In this document: in pieces, positions 10,715 to 18,630 of the stretch
Numbering within the stretch: the first letter of the stretch is position 1
Layout of the letters: each line of letters starts with the position of its first letter
From: Pseudomonas sp. PD9R
GTDB taxonomy: Bacteria > Pseudomonadota > Gammaproteobacteria > Pseudomonadales > Pseudomonadaceae
Direction: 5' to 3'
Length of the DNA: 64,000 nucleotides
Assembly (NCBI RefSeq): GCF_019200975.1
Contig: NZ_JAHTMR010000007.1
Span: forward strand, 137,551-201,550
Translations under genes and position numbers: made by a program
The notes under the pieces: model-generated
Database searches by the model: none
Told to the model about the DNA's origin: nothing
Seen by the model: only the letters and a program-made list of their open reading frames with translations

Positions 10715-10808
10715 CCCTGTAGGAGTGAGCCTGCTCGCGATAGCAATCTTCAGCCAAAATTGCAGCGACTGGCAAACCGCTATCGCGAGCAGGCTAGCTC
10801 CTACAGGG
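10715..10808. repeat. REPIN, family B (GAGCnTGCTCGCGATA type)
   Basis: Inverted arms CCCTGTAGGAGTGAGCCTGC on the left and GCAGGCTAGCTCCTACAGGG on the right, each continuing into TCGCGATAGC or its mirror, around a spacer of about 40 bases. This second repeat family differs in the stem core from the more common family A. It fills much of the rpmE-priA gap. Confidence 0.85.
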
Positions 10809-10851
10809 TATGCGTCATATCACCCATTTTTGCTGATCGAGATCCCCCCGC

Positions 10852-13071
10852 GTGCCCGACGCCATCTTGCGCCTCGCCCTGCCTTCGCCACTGCGCCGCC
10901 TGTTCGATTACCGCGCACCGGCCGGTGTTCTGCGCGCCCAGTTGCACCCGGGCATGCGCCTGCGGGTGCCATTCGGCCGACGGGAGATGATCGGGATTCT
11001 GGTGGAGGTCACCGATACCAGCGAAGTGCCGGCGGAAAAACTCAAACCGGCCCTGGCGTTGCTCGACGCCACACCGCCGCTACCGCCCGCGCTGTTCAAG
11101 CTGTGCCTGTGGACCTCCCAGTATTATCAGCACAGCCTCGGCGACACCCTGAGCTGGGCACTGCCGGTTTTGCTGCGCCAGGGTGAACTGGCTGAAGCGC
11201 GCCAGGAACGTTTTTGGTCCGCCGCACCGGGTGCCAGCCTCGATGACCCGCGCATCGCTCGCGCCCCGCGCCAGCGCGAAGCCCTGGCAACCCTGGCCCA
11301 GCATCCCCACGGCGTCGCCCATCAATTGCTCAGCAAACTGATGCTGAGCAAAGACAGCCTCGATCTGCTGTTGGCCAAGGATCTGGTGCAAGTAGAAGTG
11401 CGCAAGCACGCCCCCGGCGCCCGCCACGAACACTGGCTGGCGCAACCGGAACTGCCGCTCAACCCCGAGCAGCGCGCAGCATACGAAGCGATTCGCGCCG
11501 GGTTCGACAGTTATCACGCGTTCTTGCTGGCCGGGGTCACTGGCAGCGGCAAGACCGAAGTGTATTTGCAGTTGATCCGCGAAACCCTGGAGGCCGGCAA
11601 ACAGGCGCTGGTGCTGATCCCGGAAATCAACCTCGGCCCCCAGACCCTGGCGCGCTTCGAGCAGCGTTTCAATGCGCGCATCGCTCTGATCCACTCGGCA
11701 GTCAACGATCGAGAACGCCTCGACGCCTGGCTCGCCGCCCGCGACGGCGAGGCCGACATTATTATTGGCACCCGCTCGGCGTTGTTCACGCCCATGAAAA
11801 ACCCTGGCCTGATCATCATCGACGAAGAGCACGACGGCTCTTATAAGCAGCAGGAAGGCCTGCGCTACCACGCCCGCGACCTCGCTCTGGTGCGCGCCCG
11901 GCAGGAAAACATCCCGATTGTCCTCGGCTCCGCCACGCCTTCGCTGGAGAGCCTGCACAACGCCTACACCGGACGTTATGGCCTCCTGCGGCTGAATGAA
12001 CGTGCCGGTGGCGCCAAACAACCGCGTTTCCTGCGTCTGGACGTAAAAAGTCGCCCGTTGGACAGCGGTATTTCCGGACCGATGCAGCAAGCCATCGGTC
12101 AGACCCTGGCAGCCGGTCAGCAAGTATTGGTGTTCCTCAATCGTCGCGGCTTCGCTCCAACCCTGCTGTGCCACGACTGCGGCTGGATGTCCGAGTGCCA
12201 GCGCTGCGATGCGCGCATGACCGTGCACCAGCGTCATGGCGAGCTGCGCTGCCACCACTGCGGCTACGTCGAACACGTGCCGCGCCAGTGCCCGAAGTGC
12301 AACAAGGTCGATCTGCGGCCGGTGGGTGCCGGCACCGAACGGGCCGAAGAACGATTAGGCATTCTGTTCCCGGACTATCCGGTGCTGCGGGTCGACCGCG
12401 ACAGCACGTCACGCAAGGATGCGATGAATCAACTATTCGCGACCATTCAAAAGGGCCAGCCGTGCATTCTGGTGGGCACGCAGATGCTCGCCAAAGGGCA
12501 CCATTTTCCACGGGTGACGCTGGTGTCGATTCTCGACGCCGACGGCGGGTTGTTCTCAGGCGACTTCCGCGCGAGCGAGCGCATGGCGCAACTGATCGTG
12601 CAAGTAGCCGGCCGCGCGGGACGGGCAGAAGAACCGGGCAAAGTGATCATCCAGACCCATCTGGCTGACCATCCGCTGCTGGTGCAATTGACCGAGCAGG
12701 GTTATTTCGCGTTTGCCGAACAGGCTTTGAGTGAACGGCGCGCGGCGGGTCTGCCGCCGTTTGCGCATTTGGCGCTGCTGCGGGCCGAGGCGCACAAGCC
12801 AGGGCAGGCCGAAGGTTTTCTCGATGAAGCGTGCAGCGAGGCCGAGCGTTTGCTGGGCGAGCATAATCTGACCGGCATCGAGCTGCTGGGGCCAGTGCCG
12901 GCGCCAATGGAGCGTCGGGCCGGGCGTTATCGTGCACAGCTGTTGTTGCAGGCCTCGGCGCGGGCACCGCTGCATCGGTTGCTGGCGAGTTGGTTGCTGG
13001 TGCTGGAGCAGATGCCGAGCGGGCGGGCGGTACGCTGGTCGCTGGATGTGGATCCGGTGGATTTGTATTAA
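10852..13071 (+). CDS. priA: Primosomal protein N' (replication restart helicase)
   Basis: 3'-5' helicase that recognises stalled forks and reloads the replisome. The 739-residue protein has the N-terminal 3'BD domain (GMRLRVPFGRR), a winged-helix part, the helicase with Walker A GVTGSGKTEV (about residue 225) and DEEH (IIIDEEHDGS, about 324), then a zinc region with paired cysteines (CHDC, CQRC, CHHC, CPKC, about 440-485) inserted before helicase lobe 2, which carries QVAGRAGR. The start is the GTG at 10852 giving MPDAILRLALP. It is monocistronic, followed by a shortened REP and then argS. Confidence 0.97.
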   Translation: MPDAILRLALPSPLRRLFDYRAPAGVLRAQLHPGMRLRVPFGRREMIGILVEVTDTSEVPAEKLKPALALLDATPPLPPALFKLCLWTSQYYQHSLGDTLSWALPVLLRQGELAEARQERFWSAAPGASLDDPRIARAPRQREALATLAQHPHGVAHQLLSKLMLSKDSLDLLLAKDLVQVEVRKHAPGARHEHWLAQPELPLNPEQRAAYEAIRAGFDSYHAFLLAGVTGSGKTEVYLQLIRETLEAGKQALVLIPEINLGPQTLARFEQRFNARIALIHSAVNDRERLDAWLAARDGEADIIIGTRSALFTPMKNPGLIIIDEEHDGSYKQQEGLRYHARDLALVRARQENIPIVLGSATPSLESLHNAYTGRYGLLRLNERAGGAKQPRFLRLDVKSRPLDSGISGPMQQAIGQTLAAGQQVLVFLNRRGFAPTLLCHDCGWMSECQRCDARMTVHQRHGELRCHHCGYVEHVPRQCPKCNKVDLRPVGAGTERAEERLGILFPDYPVLRVDRDSTSRKDAMNQLFATIQKGQPCILVGTQMLAKGHHFPRVTLVSILDADGGLFSGDFRASERMAQLIVQVAGRAGRAEEPGKVIIQTHLADHPLLVQLTEQGYFAFAEQALSERRAAGLPPFAHLALLRAEAHKPGQAEGFLDEACSEAERLLGEHNLTGIELLGPVPAPMERRAGRYRAQLLLQASARAPLHRLLASWLLVLEQMPSGRAVRWSLDVDPVDLY

Positions 13072-13075
13072 CAGC

Positions 13076-13122
13076 AAGATCAAAAGATCGCAGCCTGCGG
13101 CAGCGCCTACCCTGCGATCTTT
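13076..13122. repeat. Collapsed family A REP element
   Basis: One complete arm (AAGATCAAAAGATCGCAGCC then TGCGGCAGCGCCTACC) runs directly into CCTGCGATCTTT, the end of a second arm, with the middle missing. It looks like a REPIN that has lost its spacer and half of one arm. It lies five bases after the priA stop. Confidence 0.75.
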
Positions 13123-13252
13123 ACCGCTTTTGTCACCACATATCCACAACCTGCCTGCTAAGGTTGGCAAGCCTGCCTTGGCAACGGATAATGCCCAGTT
13201 TTTCCACCCGCGCATTGATGCGCCGCCGCGCTAGCGGTCGAAAGAGAAGACC

Positions 13253-14989
13253 ATGAAAGACACCATTCGCCAGCTGATCCAACAAGCCATCACCCAACTC
13301 GTCAACGAAGGTGTGTTGCCTGAAGGCCTGACGCCGGCGATCCAGGTGGAAAACTCTCGCGACAAGAAGAACGGCGATTTCGCCAGCAACATCGCCATGA
13401 TGCTCGCCAAGCCAGCGGGCATGAAGCCGCGCGACCTCGCGGAAAAAATCATTGCCGCGCTGCCGGCTGACGAAAACATCACCAAGACCGAAATCGCCGG
13501 CCCTGGCTTTCTCAATTTCTTCCAGAACACCCAAGCCCTGGCCACTCGCCTGGACGCCGCCCTCGCCGACGCCAACATCGGCGTACGCAAGGCCGGCCCG
13601 GTGCAGCGTACGGTGGTTGACTTGTCGGCACCGAACCTGGCCAAAGAGATGCACGTCGGCCACTTGCGTTCGACCATCATCGGCGACGGCGTGGCTCGCG
13701 TGCTGGAGTTCCTCGGCGATACCGTGATCCGTCAGAACCACGTCGGCGACTGGGGCACCCAGTTCGGCATGCTGATGGCTTACCTGCAAGAAAACCCGAT
13801 CACCAGCGACGAACTGTCGGACCTGGAAAACTTCTACCGCGCCGCCAAACAACGCTTCGACGAGTCTGAAGAGTTCGCCGACCGCGCCCGTGGCCTGGTG
13901 GTCAAGCTGCAAGCCGGCGACCCGGACTGCCTGGCGCTGTGGACCAAGTTCAAAGACATCTCGCTGTCGCATTGCCAGAAAATCTACGAGCTGCTGAACG
14001 TCAAACTGACCATGGCCGACGTGATGGGCGAAAGCGCCTACAACGACGACCTGATCAACGTGGTCAACGACCTCAAGGCCGCCGGCATGCTGGTCGAAAG
14101 CAACGGCGCCCAGTGCGTGTTCCTCGACGAGTTCAAAAACGCTGACGGCGATCCGCTGCCAGTGATCATCGTCAAGGCCGACGGCGGCTACCTCTACGCC
14201 ACCACCGACCTGGCCGCCGTGCGCTACCGCAGCGGCAAGCTCAAGGCTGATCGTGCGCTGTACTTCGTCGACCAACGCCAGGCCCTGCACTTCCAGCAAG
14301 TGTTCGCCGTGGCGCGCAAGGCCGGTTTCGTGACGCACCCGATGGAAATGGAACACATGGGCTTCGGCACCATGAACGGCGCCGATGGCCGTCCTTTCAA
14401 GACCCGTGACGGCGGCACCGTGAAGCTGATCGACCTGCTGACCGAAGCCCAGGAACGCGCCTACACACTGGTAAAAGACAAGAACCCGGAACTGGCCGAA
14501 GCAGAGTTGCGCAACATCGCCAAGGTCGTGGGCATCGGCGCAGTGAAATACGCCGACCTGTCCAAGCACCGCACCAGCGATTACAGCTTCAACTTTGACC
14601 TGATGCTGAACTTCGAAGGCAACACCGCGCCGTACTTGCTGTACGCCTATACCCGCGTGGCCGGCGTGTTCCGCAAACTCGGCAAAGACTTCAGTGAAGT
14701 CGAAGGCCAGATCGTTCTCGAAGCACCGCACGAACACGAGCTGGCAGCGAAACTCGCGCAATTCGGCGAAATCCTGAACAACGTGTCCGAAAAAGGCACG
14801 CCGCACATCCTCTGCACCTACCTGTACGACGTCGCCGGCCTGTTCTCCAGTTTCTACGAGAACTGCCCGATCCTCGCCGCCGACACCCCGGAACAAATGC
14901 AAAGCCGCTTGCGCCTCGCTGCGCTGACCGGTCGCACTCTCAAGCAAGGCCTGGAACTCTTGGGTCTGGAAACTCTGGAGCGTATGTAA
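13253..14989 (+). CDS. argS: Arginyl-tRNA synthetase
   Basis: Class I synthetase charging tRNA-Arg in the cytoplasm. The 578-residue protein has the N-terminal Add-1 domain (about 1-85), the catalytic core with the HIGH-type motif HVGHLRS near residue 131 ([17 protein letters not shown]), and the C-terminal DALR anticodon-binding domain ending LGLETLERM. Like most ArgRS it has no clear KMSKS. An AAAGAGAAG precedes the ATG by six bases. It is followed after one base by the SPOR-domain gene. Confidence 0.97.
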   Translation: MKDTIRQLIQQAITQLVNEGVLPEGLTPAIQVENSRDKKNGDFASNIAMMLAKPAGMKPRDLAEKIIAALPADENITKTEIAGPGFLNFFQNTQALATRLDAALADANIGVRKAGPVQRTVVDLSAPNLAKEMHVGHLRSTIIGDGVARVLEFLGDTVIRQNHVGDWGTQFGMLMAYLQENPITSDELSDLENFYRAAKQRFDESEEFADRARGLVVKLQAGDPDCLALWTKFKDISLSHCQKIYELLNVKLTMADVMGESAYNDDLINVVNDLKAAGMLVESNGAQCVFLDEFKNADGDPLPVIIVKADGGYLYATTDLAAVRYRSGKLKADRALYFVDQRQALHFQQVFAVARKAGFVTHPMEMEHMGFGTMNGADGRPFKTRDGGTVKLIDLLTEAQERAYTLVKDKNPELAEAELRNIAKVVGIGAVKYADLSKHRTSDYSFNFDLMLNFEGNTAPYLLYAYTRVAGVFRKLGKDFSEVEGQIVLEAPHEHELAAKLAQFGEILNNVSEKGTPHILCTYLYDVAGLFSSFYENCPILAADTPEQMQSRLRLAALTGRTLKQGLELLGLETLERM

Positions 14990-14990
14990 G

Positions 14991-15701
14991 TTGGCTGCCA
15001 AGAAAAAACCTGCACCCAAGCGTGGCGCCAGCCGTTACCAAGCTCCAGCGAAGCAACCGATCCCGGGTTGGCTGTGGATGGCCATCGGCCTGACGGTCGG
15101 TGCCTTCGTCGTTTTTCTGATGAAGCTGGAACCGGGCAAGGGCAGTGACACTGTCAAGCGCGAGAAAGTGGAGCAACAACAGAAAGCCACCAAGATCGCC
15201 GAAGCGAACAAGACTCCGCCGAGCCCGACGCAACCGGTGAAGCCGAAGTACGACTTCTACACCTTGCTGCCGGAATCGGAAGTCATTGTGCCGCCGGATG
15301 CCGTGCCGGAAAAAACCCTGCCGACGCCTCAAGTGCCGGCCGTTCCGACCACGCCGGTTACGCCAGCGGAAGCGGCGAAGATCGACACTGCACGGGCTCA
15401 GGCAGCCTTGGCCGGGATCACCCCGCCACCGCCACCACCGGTCACCAAAGCCGCGCCAGTGACCAAGTTCTTCCTGCAGGCCGGTTCGTTCCGCAAAGAG
15501 GCGGATGCCGACAAGGTTCGGGCACAGATCATTCTGCTCGGCCAGGCTGTGGCGGTTGAGTCAGGTACGGTGAAAGACGAGACCTGGTATCGGGTATTGG
15601 TCGGGCCGTTCAGCAACCGCGAACAACTGACCACCGCGCAGAAGCAACTGGCCGGCGCCGGGTTCAGCAACCTGTTGTTACAACAACGCCAGAGCCGTTG
15701 A
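14991..15701 (+). CDS. SPOR-domain cell-division-type protein (FtsN-like)
   Basis: Bitopic membrane protein that probably binds denuded glycan at the division septum. The 236-residue protein has a basic cytoplasmic N-terminus (AAKKKPAPKRGA), one membrane helix at about 25-44 (GWLWMAIGLTVGAFVVFLM), a long proline- and threonine-rich periplasmic linker (about 50-155) and a C-terminal SPOR domain (FFLQAGSFRKEADADKVRA to the end). The start is TTG one base after the argS stop, so translation is likely coupled. The layout is that of FtsN, and argS-ftsN-hslV is a common order in gamma-proteobacteria; sequence similarity outside SPOR is low, so I leave the symbol blank. Confidence 0.88.
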   Translation: MAAKKKPAPKRGASRYQAPAKQPIPGWLWMAIGLTVGAFVVFLMKLEPGKGSDTVKREKVEQQQKATKIAEANKTPPSPTQPVKPKYDFYTLLPESEVIVPPDAVPEKTLPTPQVPAVPTTPVTPAEAAKIDTARAQAALAGITPPPPPPVTKAAPVTKFFLQAGSFRKEADADKVRAQIILLGQAVAVESGTVKDETWYRVLVGPFSNREQLTTAQKQLAGAGFSNLLLQQRQSR

Positions 15702-15740
15702 TCAACTGCCACCGCAGCTTCCATGGGTGGCACAAATCCC

Positions 15741-15846
15741 TGTAGGAGCTGCCGCAGGCTGCGATCTTTTCTAAGATTGCAGCGTGTTTGGTTTGGCAAG
15801 ACGAAGGGCAAGATCAAAAGATCGCAGCCTTCGGCAGCTCCTACAC
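15741..15846. repeat. REPIN, family A, hybrid arms
   Basis: Left arm TGTAGGAGCTGCCGCAGGCT (GCGG type), right arm GATCGCAGCCTTCGGCAGCT (TTCGG type), about 40-base spacer that itself contains a degenerate AGATTGCAGC. Lies between the SPOR gene and the hslVU promoter. Confidence 0.85.
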
Positions 15847-15881
15847 GCCTCGCACCACTCGTCCCCCGCCGCGTCCTGCGG

Positions 15882-15908
15882 TTGAAATCCTCTCCACCAC
15901 CCCCATAT
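15882..15908 (+). promoter_or_regulatory. Heat-shock (sigma-32) promoter of hslVU
   Basis: TTGAAA at 15882-15887, a 13-base spacer, then CCCCATAT at 15901-15908. This matches the RpoH pattern CTTGAA-N13/14-CCCCATnT closely. It lies about 45-70 bases upstream of the hslV start and is the only good promoter I see in this gap. HslVU is heat-induced in E. coli, which fits. Confidence 0.8.
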
Positions 15909-15954
15909 GAGTTGGCATAAGGCATTTTCGCCCCGCTGCGTGGAGACTCTTCCC

Positions 15955-16485
15955 TTGACCACCATCGTTTCAGTTCGCCGCCACGGCAAAGTCGTCATGG
16001 GCGGCGACGGCCAGGTTTCCCTCGGCAATACCGTGATGAAAGGCAACGCGAAGAAAGTTCGTCGCCTGTACCACGGCCAGGTCATCGCCGGTTTCGCCGG
16101 TGCCACCGCCGACGCCTTTACCCTTTTCGAACGCTTCGAAGGCCAGCTTGAAAAACATCAGGGCCACCTGGTTCGCGCCGCCGTCGAACTCGCCAAAGAA
16201 TGGCGCACCGACCGCTCCCTGAGCCGCCTCGAAGCCATGCTTGCAGTCGCCAACAAAGACGCCTCCCTGATCATCACCGGCAACGGCGATGTGGTTGAAC
16301 CGGAAAACGGCCTGATCGCCATGGGTTCTGGCGGTGGTTACGCCCAGGCTGCTGCCAGCGCCCTGCTGAAAAAGACCGACCTGTCGGCCCGTGAAATCGT
16401 CGAAACCGCCCTCGGCATCGCCGCCGACATTTGTGTATTCACCAACCACACCCAGACCATTGAGGAGCAGGACTGCGCCGAATAA
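15955..16485 (+). CDS. hslV: ATP-dependent protease subunit HslV
   Basis: Threonine peptidase that forms a double hexameric ring and degrades unfolded proteins fed by HslU. I place the start at the TTG at 15955, nine bases after GGAG, giving [20 protein letters not shown] (176 residues). Removing Met exposes the catalytic Thr, which must be N-terminal, so the longer frame starting at 15907 cannot be right. The Lys of the active site is in NAKKVRRLY, and [11 protein letters not shown] is typical. Followed after 55 bases by hslU. Confidence 0.96.
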   Translation: MTTIVSVRRHGKVVMGGDGQVSLGNTVMKGNAKKVRRLYHGQVIAGFAGATADAFTLFERFEGQLEKHQGHLVRAAVELAKEWRTDRSLSRLEAMLAVANKDASLIITGNGDVVEPENGLIAMGSGGGYAQAAASALLKKTDLSAREIVETALGIAADICVFTNHTQTIEEQDCAE

Positions 16486-16540
16486 GCCTGTTCCGGCCTT
16501 TGTGCCACGGCTCATTCTTGCTTGAGGTCCGCCAACTATT

Positions 16541-17878
16541 ATGTCCATGACTCCCCGTGAAATCGTCCACGAACTCAATCGCCATATCATCGGCCAGGAC
16601 GATGCCAAACGCGCCGTCGCCATTGCGTTGCGCAATCGCTGGCGCCGGATGCAGTTGCCAGAAGAGCTGCGTGTTGAAGTAACGCCGAAGAACATCCTGA
16701 TGATCGGCCCGACCGGTGTCGGTAAAACCGAGATCGCCCGTCGCCTGGCCAAGCTGGCCAACGCCCCGTTCATCAAGGTCGAAGCGACCAAATTCACCGA
16801 AGTCGGCTATGTCGGCCGCGACGTTGAATCGATCATTCGTGACCTCGCCGATGCGGCGATCAAGCTGCTGCGCGAGCAGGAAATCACCAAGGTTCGCCAC
16901 CGCGCTGAAGACGCCGCCGAAGAACGCATCCTCGACGCACTGCTACCGCCGGCGCGCATGGGTTTCAGCAACGACGACACCCCGACTGCCGACTCCAACA
17001 CCCGTCAGCTGTTCCGCAAGCGTCTGCGTGAAGGCCAACTGGATGACAAGGAGATCGAAATCGAAGTCGCCGAAATGGCCGGCGTCGACATCTCCGCGCC
17101 ACCGGGCATGGAAGAAATGACCAACCAGCTGCAAAGCCTGTTCGCCAATATGGGCAAGGGCAAAAAGAAGGCCCGCAAGCTCAAGGTCAAGGAAGCGCTC
17201 AAGCTGGTGCGCGACGAAGAAGCCAGCCGCCTGGTCAACGATGAAGAGTTGAAAGCCAAGGCGCTGGAAGCGGTCGAGCAGCACGGCATCGTGTTCATCG
17301 ACGAAATCGACAAGGTCGCCAAGCGCGGTAATTCCGGCGGCGTCGACGTGTCCCGTGAAGGCGTACAGCGTGATTTGCTGCCGTTGATCGAAGGCTGCAC
17401 CGTCAACACCAAACTGGGCATGGTCAAGACCGACCACATCCTGTTCATTGCATCCGGTGCTTTCCATCTGAGCAAGCCGAGCGATCTGGTGCCGGAACTG
17501 CAAGGTCGGTTGCCGATTCGCGTTGAACTGAAGGCCCTGTCGCCAGAAGATTTCGAGCGCATCCTCAGCGAACCGCACGCCTCGCTCACCGAGCAATATT
17601 GCGCGCTGCTGAAAACCGAAGGTTTGACCATCGAGTTCCAGCCGAGCGGTATCAAGCGCATCGCGGAGATCGCCTGGCAGGTCAACGAGAAAACCGAAAA
17701 CATCGGTGCCCGTCGCCTGCATACACTGCTTGAGCGCCTGCTCGAAGAAGTGTCGTTCAGCGCTGGCGACCTGGCCAGTGCCCATGACGACAAGGCGATC
17801 CAGATTGACGCTGATTACGTCAACAGCCACCTGGGCGAATTGGCGCAGAACGAAGACCTGTCCCGTTATATCCTGTAG
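16541..17878 (+). CDS. hslU: ATP-dependent protease ATPase subunit HslU
   Basis: AAA+ unfoldase that threads substrates into HslV. The 445-residue protein has Walker [10 protein letters not shown] near residue 57, the pore-loop region [12 protein letters not shown] near 86, the family-specific I domain (about 110-240, rich in charged helices), Walker [15 protein letters not shown] near 250, sensor regions and a C-terminal domain ending ...EDLSRYIL, the tail that docks into HslV. Same operon as hslV behind the sigma-32-type promoter. Confidence 0.97.
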   Translation: MSMTPREIVHELNRHIIGQDDAKRAVAIALRNRWRRMQLPEELRVEVTPKNILMIGPTGVGKTEIARRLAKLANAPFIKVEATKFTEVGYVGRDVESIIRDLADAAIKLLREQEITKVRHRAEDAAEERILDALLPPARMGFSNDDTPTADSNTRQLFRKRLREGQLDDKEIEIEVAEMAGVDISAPPGMEEMTNQLQSLFANMGKGKKKARKLKVKEALKLVRDEEASRLVNDEELKAKALEAVEQHGIVFIDEIDKVAKRGNSGGVDVSREGVQRDLLPLIEGCTVNTKLGMVKTDHILFIASGAFHLSKPSDLVPELQGRLPIRVELKALSPEDFERILSEPHASLTEQYCALLKTEGLTIEFQPSGIKRIAEIAWQVNEKTENIGARRLHTLLERLLEEVSFSAGDLASAHDDKAIQIDADYVNSHLGELAQNEDLSRYIL

Positions 17879-17890
17879 GTCACCTACACC

Positions 17891-17972
17891 CCTGTAGGAG
17901 CTGCCGCAGGCTGCGATCTTTTGACGTTGTATTTCAAGATCAAAAAATCGCAGCCTGCGGCAACTCCTACAG
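17891..17972. repeat. REPIN, family A (TGCGG type)
   Basis: Arms CTGTAGGAGCTGCCGCAGGC and CGCAGCCTGCGGCAACTCCT with a spacer of about 10 bases, starting 13 bases after the hslU stop. The right arm has changes (AAAAATCG, CAACTCC) that slightly spoil the pairing. Confidence 0.85.
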
Positions 17973-17991
17973 ATGCTTTGGATGATCTGTC

Positions 17992-18369
17992 ATGACCCAG
18001 CTCCCCACCGACATCAAACTGCACAAAGCCTCGAAAACCCTGACGCTCAAATACGCGTCCGGCGAGGAATACACCCTGCCCGCCGAGTTCCTGCGCGTGC
18101 ACTCTCCCTCCGCCGAGGTCCAGGGCCACGGCAAACCTATCCTGCAATTTGGCAAGATCAACGTAGGCCTGAGCAAGATAGAACCGGCCGGTCAGTACGC
18201 ACTGAAATTGACCTTCGACGACGGTCACGACAGCGGCCTGTTCACCTGGGAATACCTCTACGAACTGGGGCGACGTTATGACGCACTCTGGGAGGATTAT
18301 CTTGCCGAGCTAAAAGCCGCCGGCAAAACCCGCGACCCGAATGAATCCATCGTCAAGCTGATGCTCTAG
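17992..18369 (+). CDS. DUF971 (GBBH-like N-terminal domain) protein
   Basis: Small cytoplasmic protein of 125 residues. The sequence TDIKLHKASKTLTLKYASGE, followed by LPAEFLRVHSPSAEVQGHG and a GLFTWEYLYELG segment, is characteristic of the DUF971 family, which shares a beta fold with the N-terminal part of gamma-butyrobetaine hydroxylase. Related proteins are linked to iron-sulfur or metal handling in some bacteria, but function is not settled. No transmembrane segment or signal peptide. In Pseudomonas it commonly lies between hslU and phaC1, as here. The start ATG at 17992 follows the REPIN directly; the only weak ribosome site is GGATGATCTGTC. Confidence 0.88.
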   Translation: MTQLPTDIKLHKASKTLTLKYASGEEYTLPAEFLRVHSPSAEVQGHGKPILQFGKINVGLSKIEPAGQYALKLTFDDGHDSGLFTWEYLYELGRRYDALWEDYLAELKAAGKTRDPNESIVKLML

Positions 18370-18386
18370 CCTGAGCCTCTTGCTCT

Positions 18387-18404
18387 TTAGAGGGCATTTT
18401 CTAA
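18387..18404 (+). promoter_or_regulatory. Candidate PhaD operator upstream of phaC1
   Basis: TTAGA-N8-TCTAA, an 18-base inverted repeat (TTAGAGGGCATTTTCTAA). A closely matching site of the same length and spacing lies upstream of phaI (25302-25319). PhaD is reported to activate both promoters in P. putida through inverted-repeat targets, so I infer a PhaD site; the protein-site match itself is not proven here. Confidence 0.55.
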
Positions 18405-18486
18405 TTCCATCTGTTTGAATGCTCCGCTTCAGGGCTGTTGATTGGCCTGCTTGCGAAAAAAATTAAACTCGGGTAACCAATGGAGC

Positions 18487-18502
18487 TGGCAAGTTCCCTG
18501 CA
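18487..18502 (+). promoter_or_regulatory. Candidate sigma-54 (-24/-12) promoter of phaC1
   Basis: TGGCAAGTTCCCTGCA has the invariant GG and GC separated by exactly ten bases (consensus TGGCAC-N5-TTGCA, two mismatches). It lies about 130 bases upstream of the phaC1 start. RpoN-type promoters have been proposed for phaC1 in other pseudomonads. No activator site was identified. Confidence 0.45.
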
Positions 18503-18569
18503 GTGCTCTCTGCGAACTAAAAAGCAGCGATGCAGAATTAACGGTCACCCGAGCAGTAGTACCTGGCAT

Positions 18570-18591
18570 TTGCTGTGTGACTACACAGCAA
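18570..18591 (+). other. Perfect 9-base inverted repeat in the phaC1 leader
   Basis: TTGCTGTGT-GACT-ACACAGCAA forms a hairpin with a 4-base loop, 39 bases before the phaC1 start and downstream of the -24/-12 element. It has no T tail, so it is not an ordinary terminator; it could be an operator or an mRNA-stability or translation element. Confidence 0.5.
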
Positions 18592-18630
18592 GGCCCCGGG
18601 TACTCGTCTCAGGACAATGGAGCGTCGTAG

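Noticed and set aside
18442..18630. 62-codon open frame just upstream of phaC1
   Set aside because: Spans the -24/-12 element and the leader hairpin, has no ribosome site and no recognisable protein sequence.
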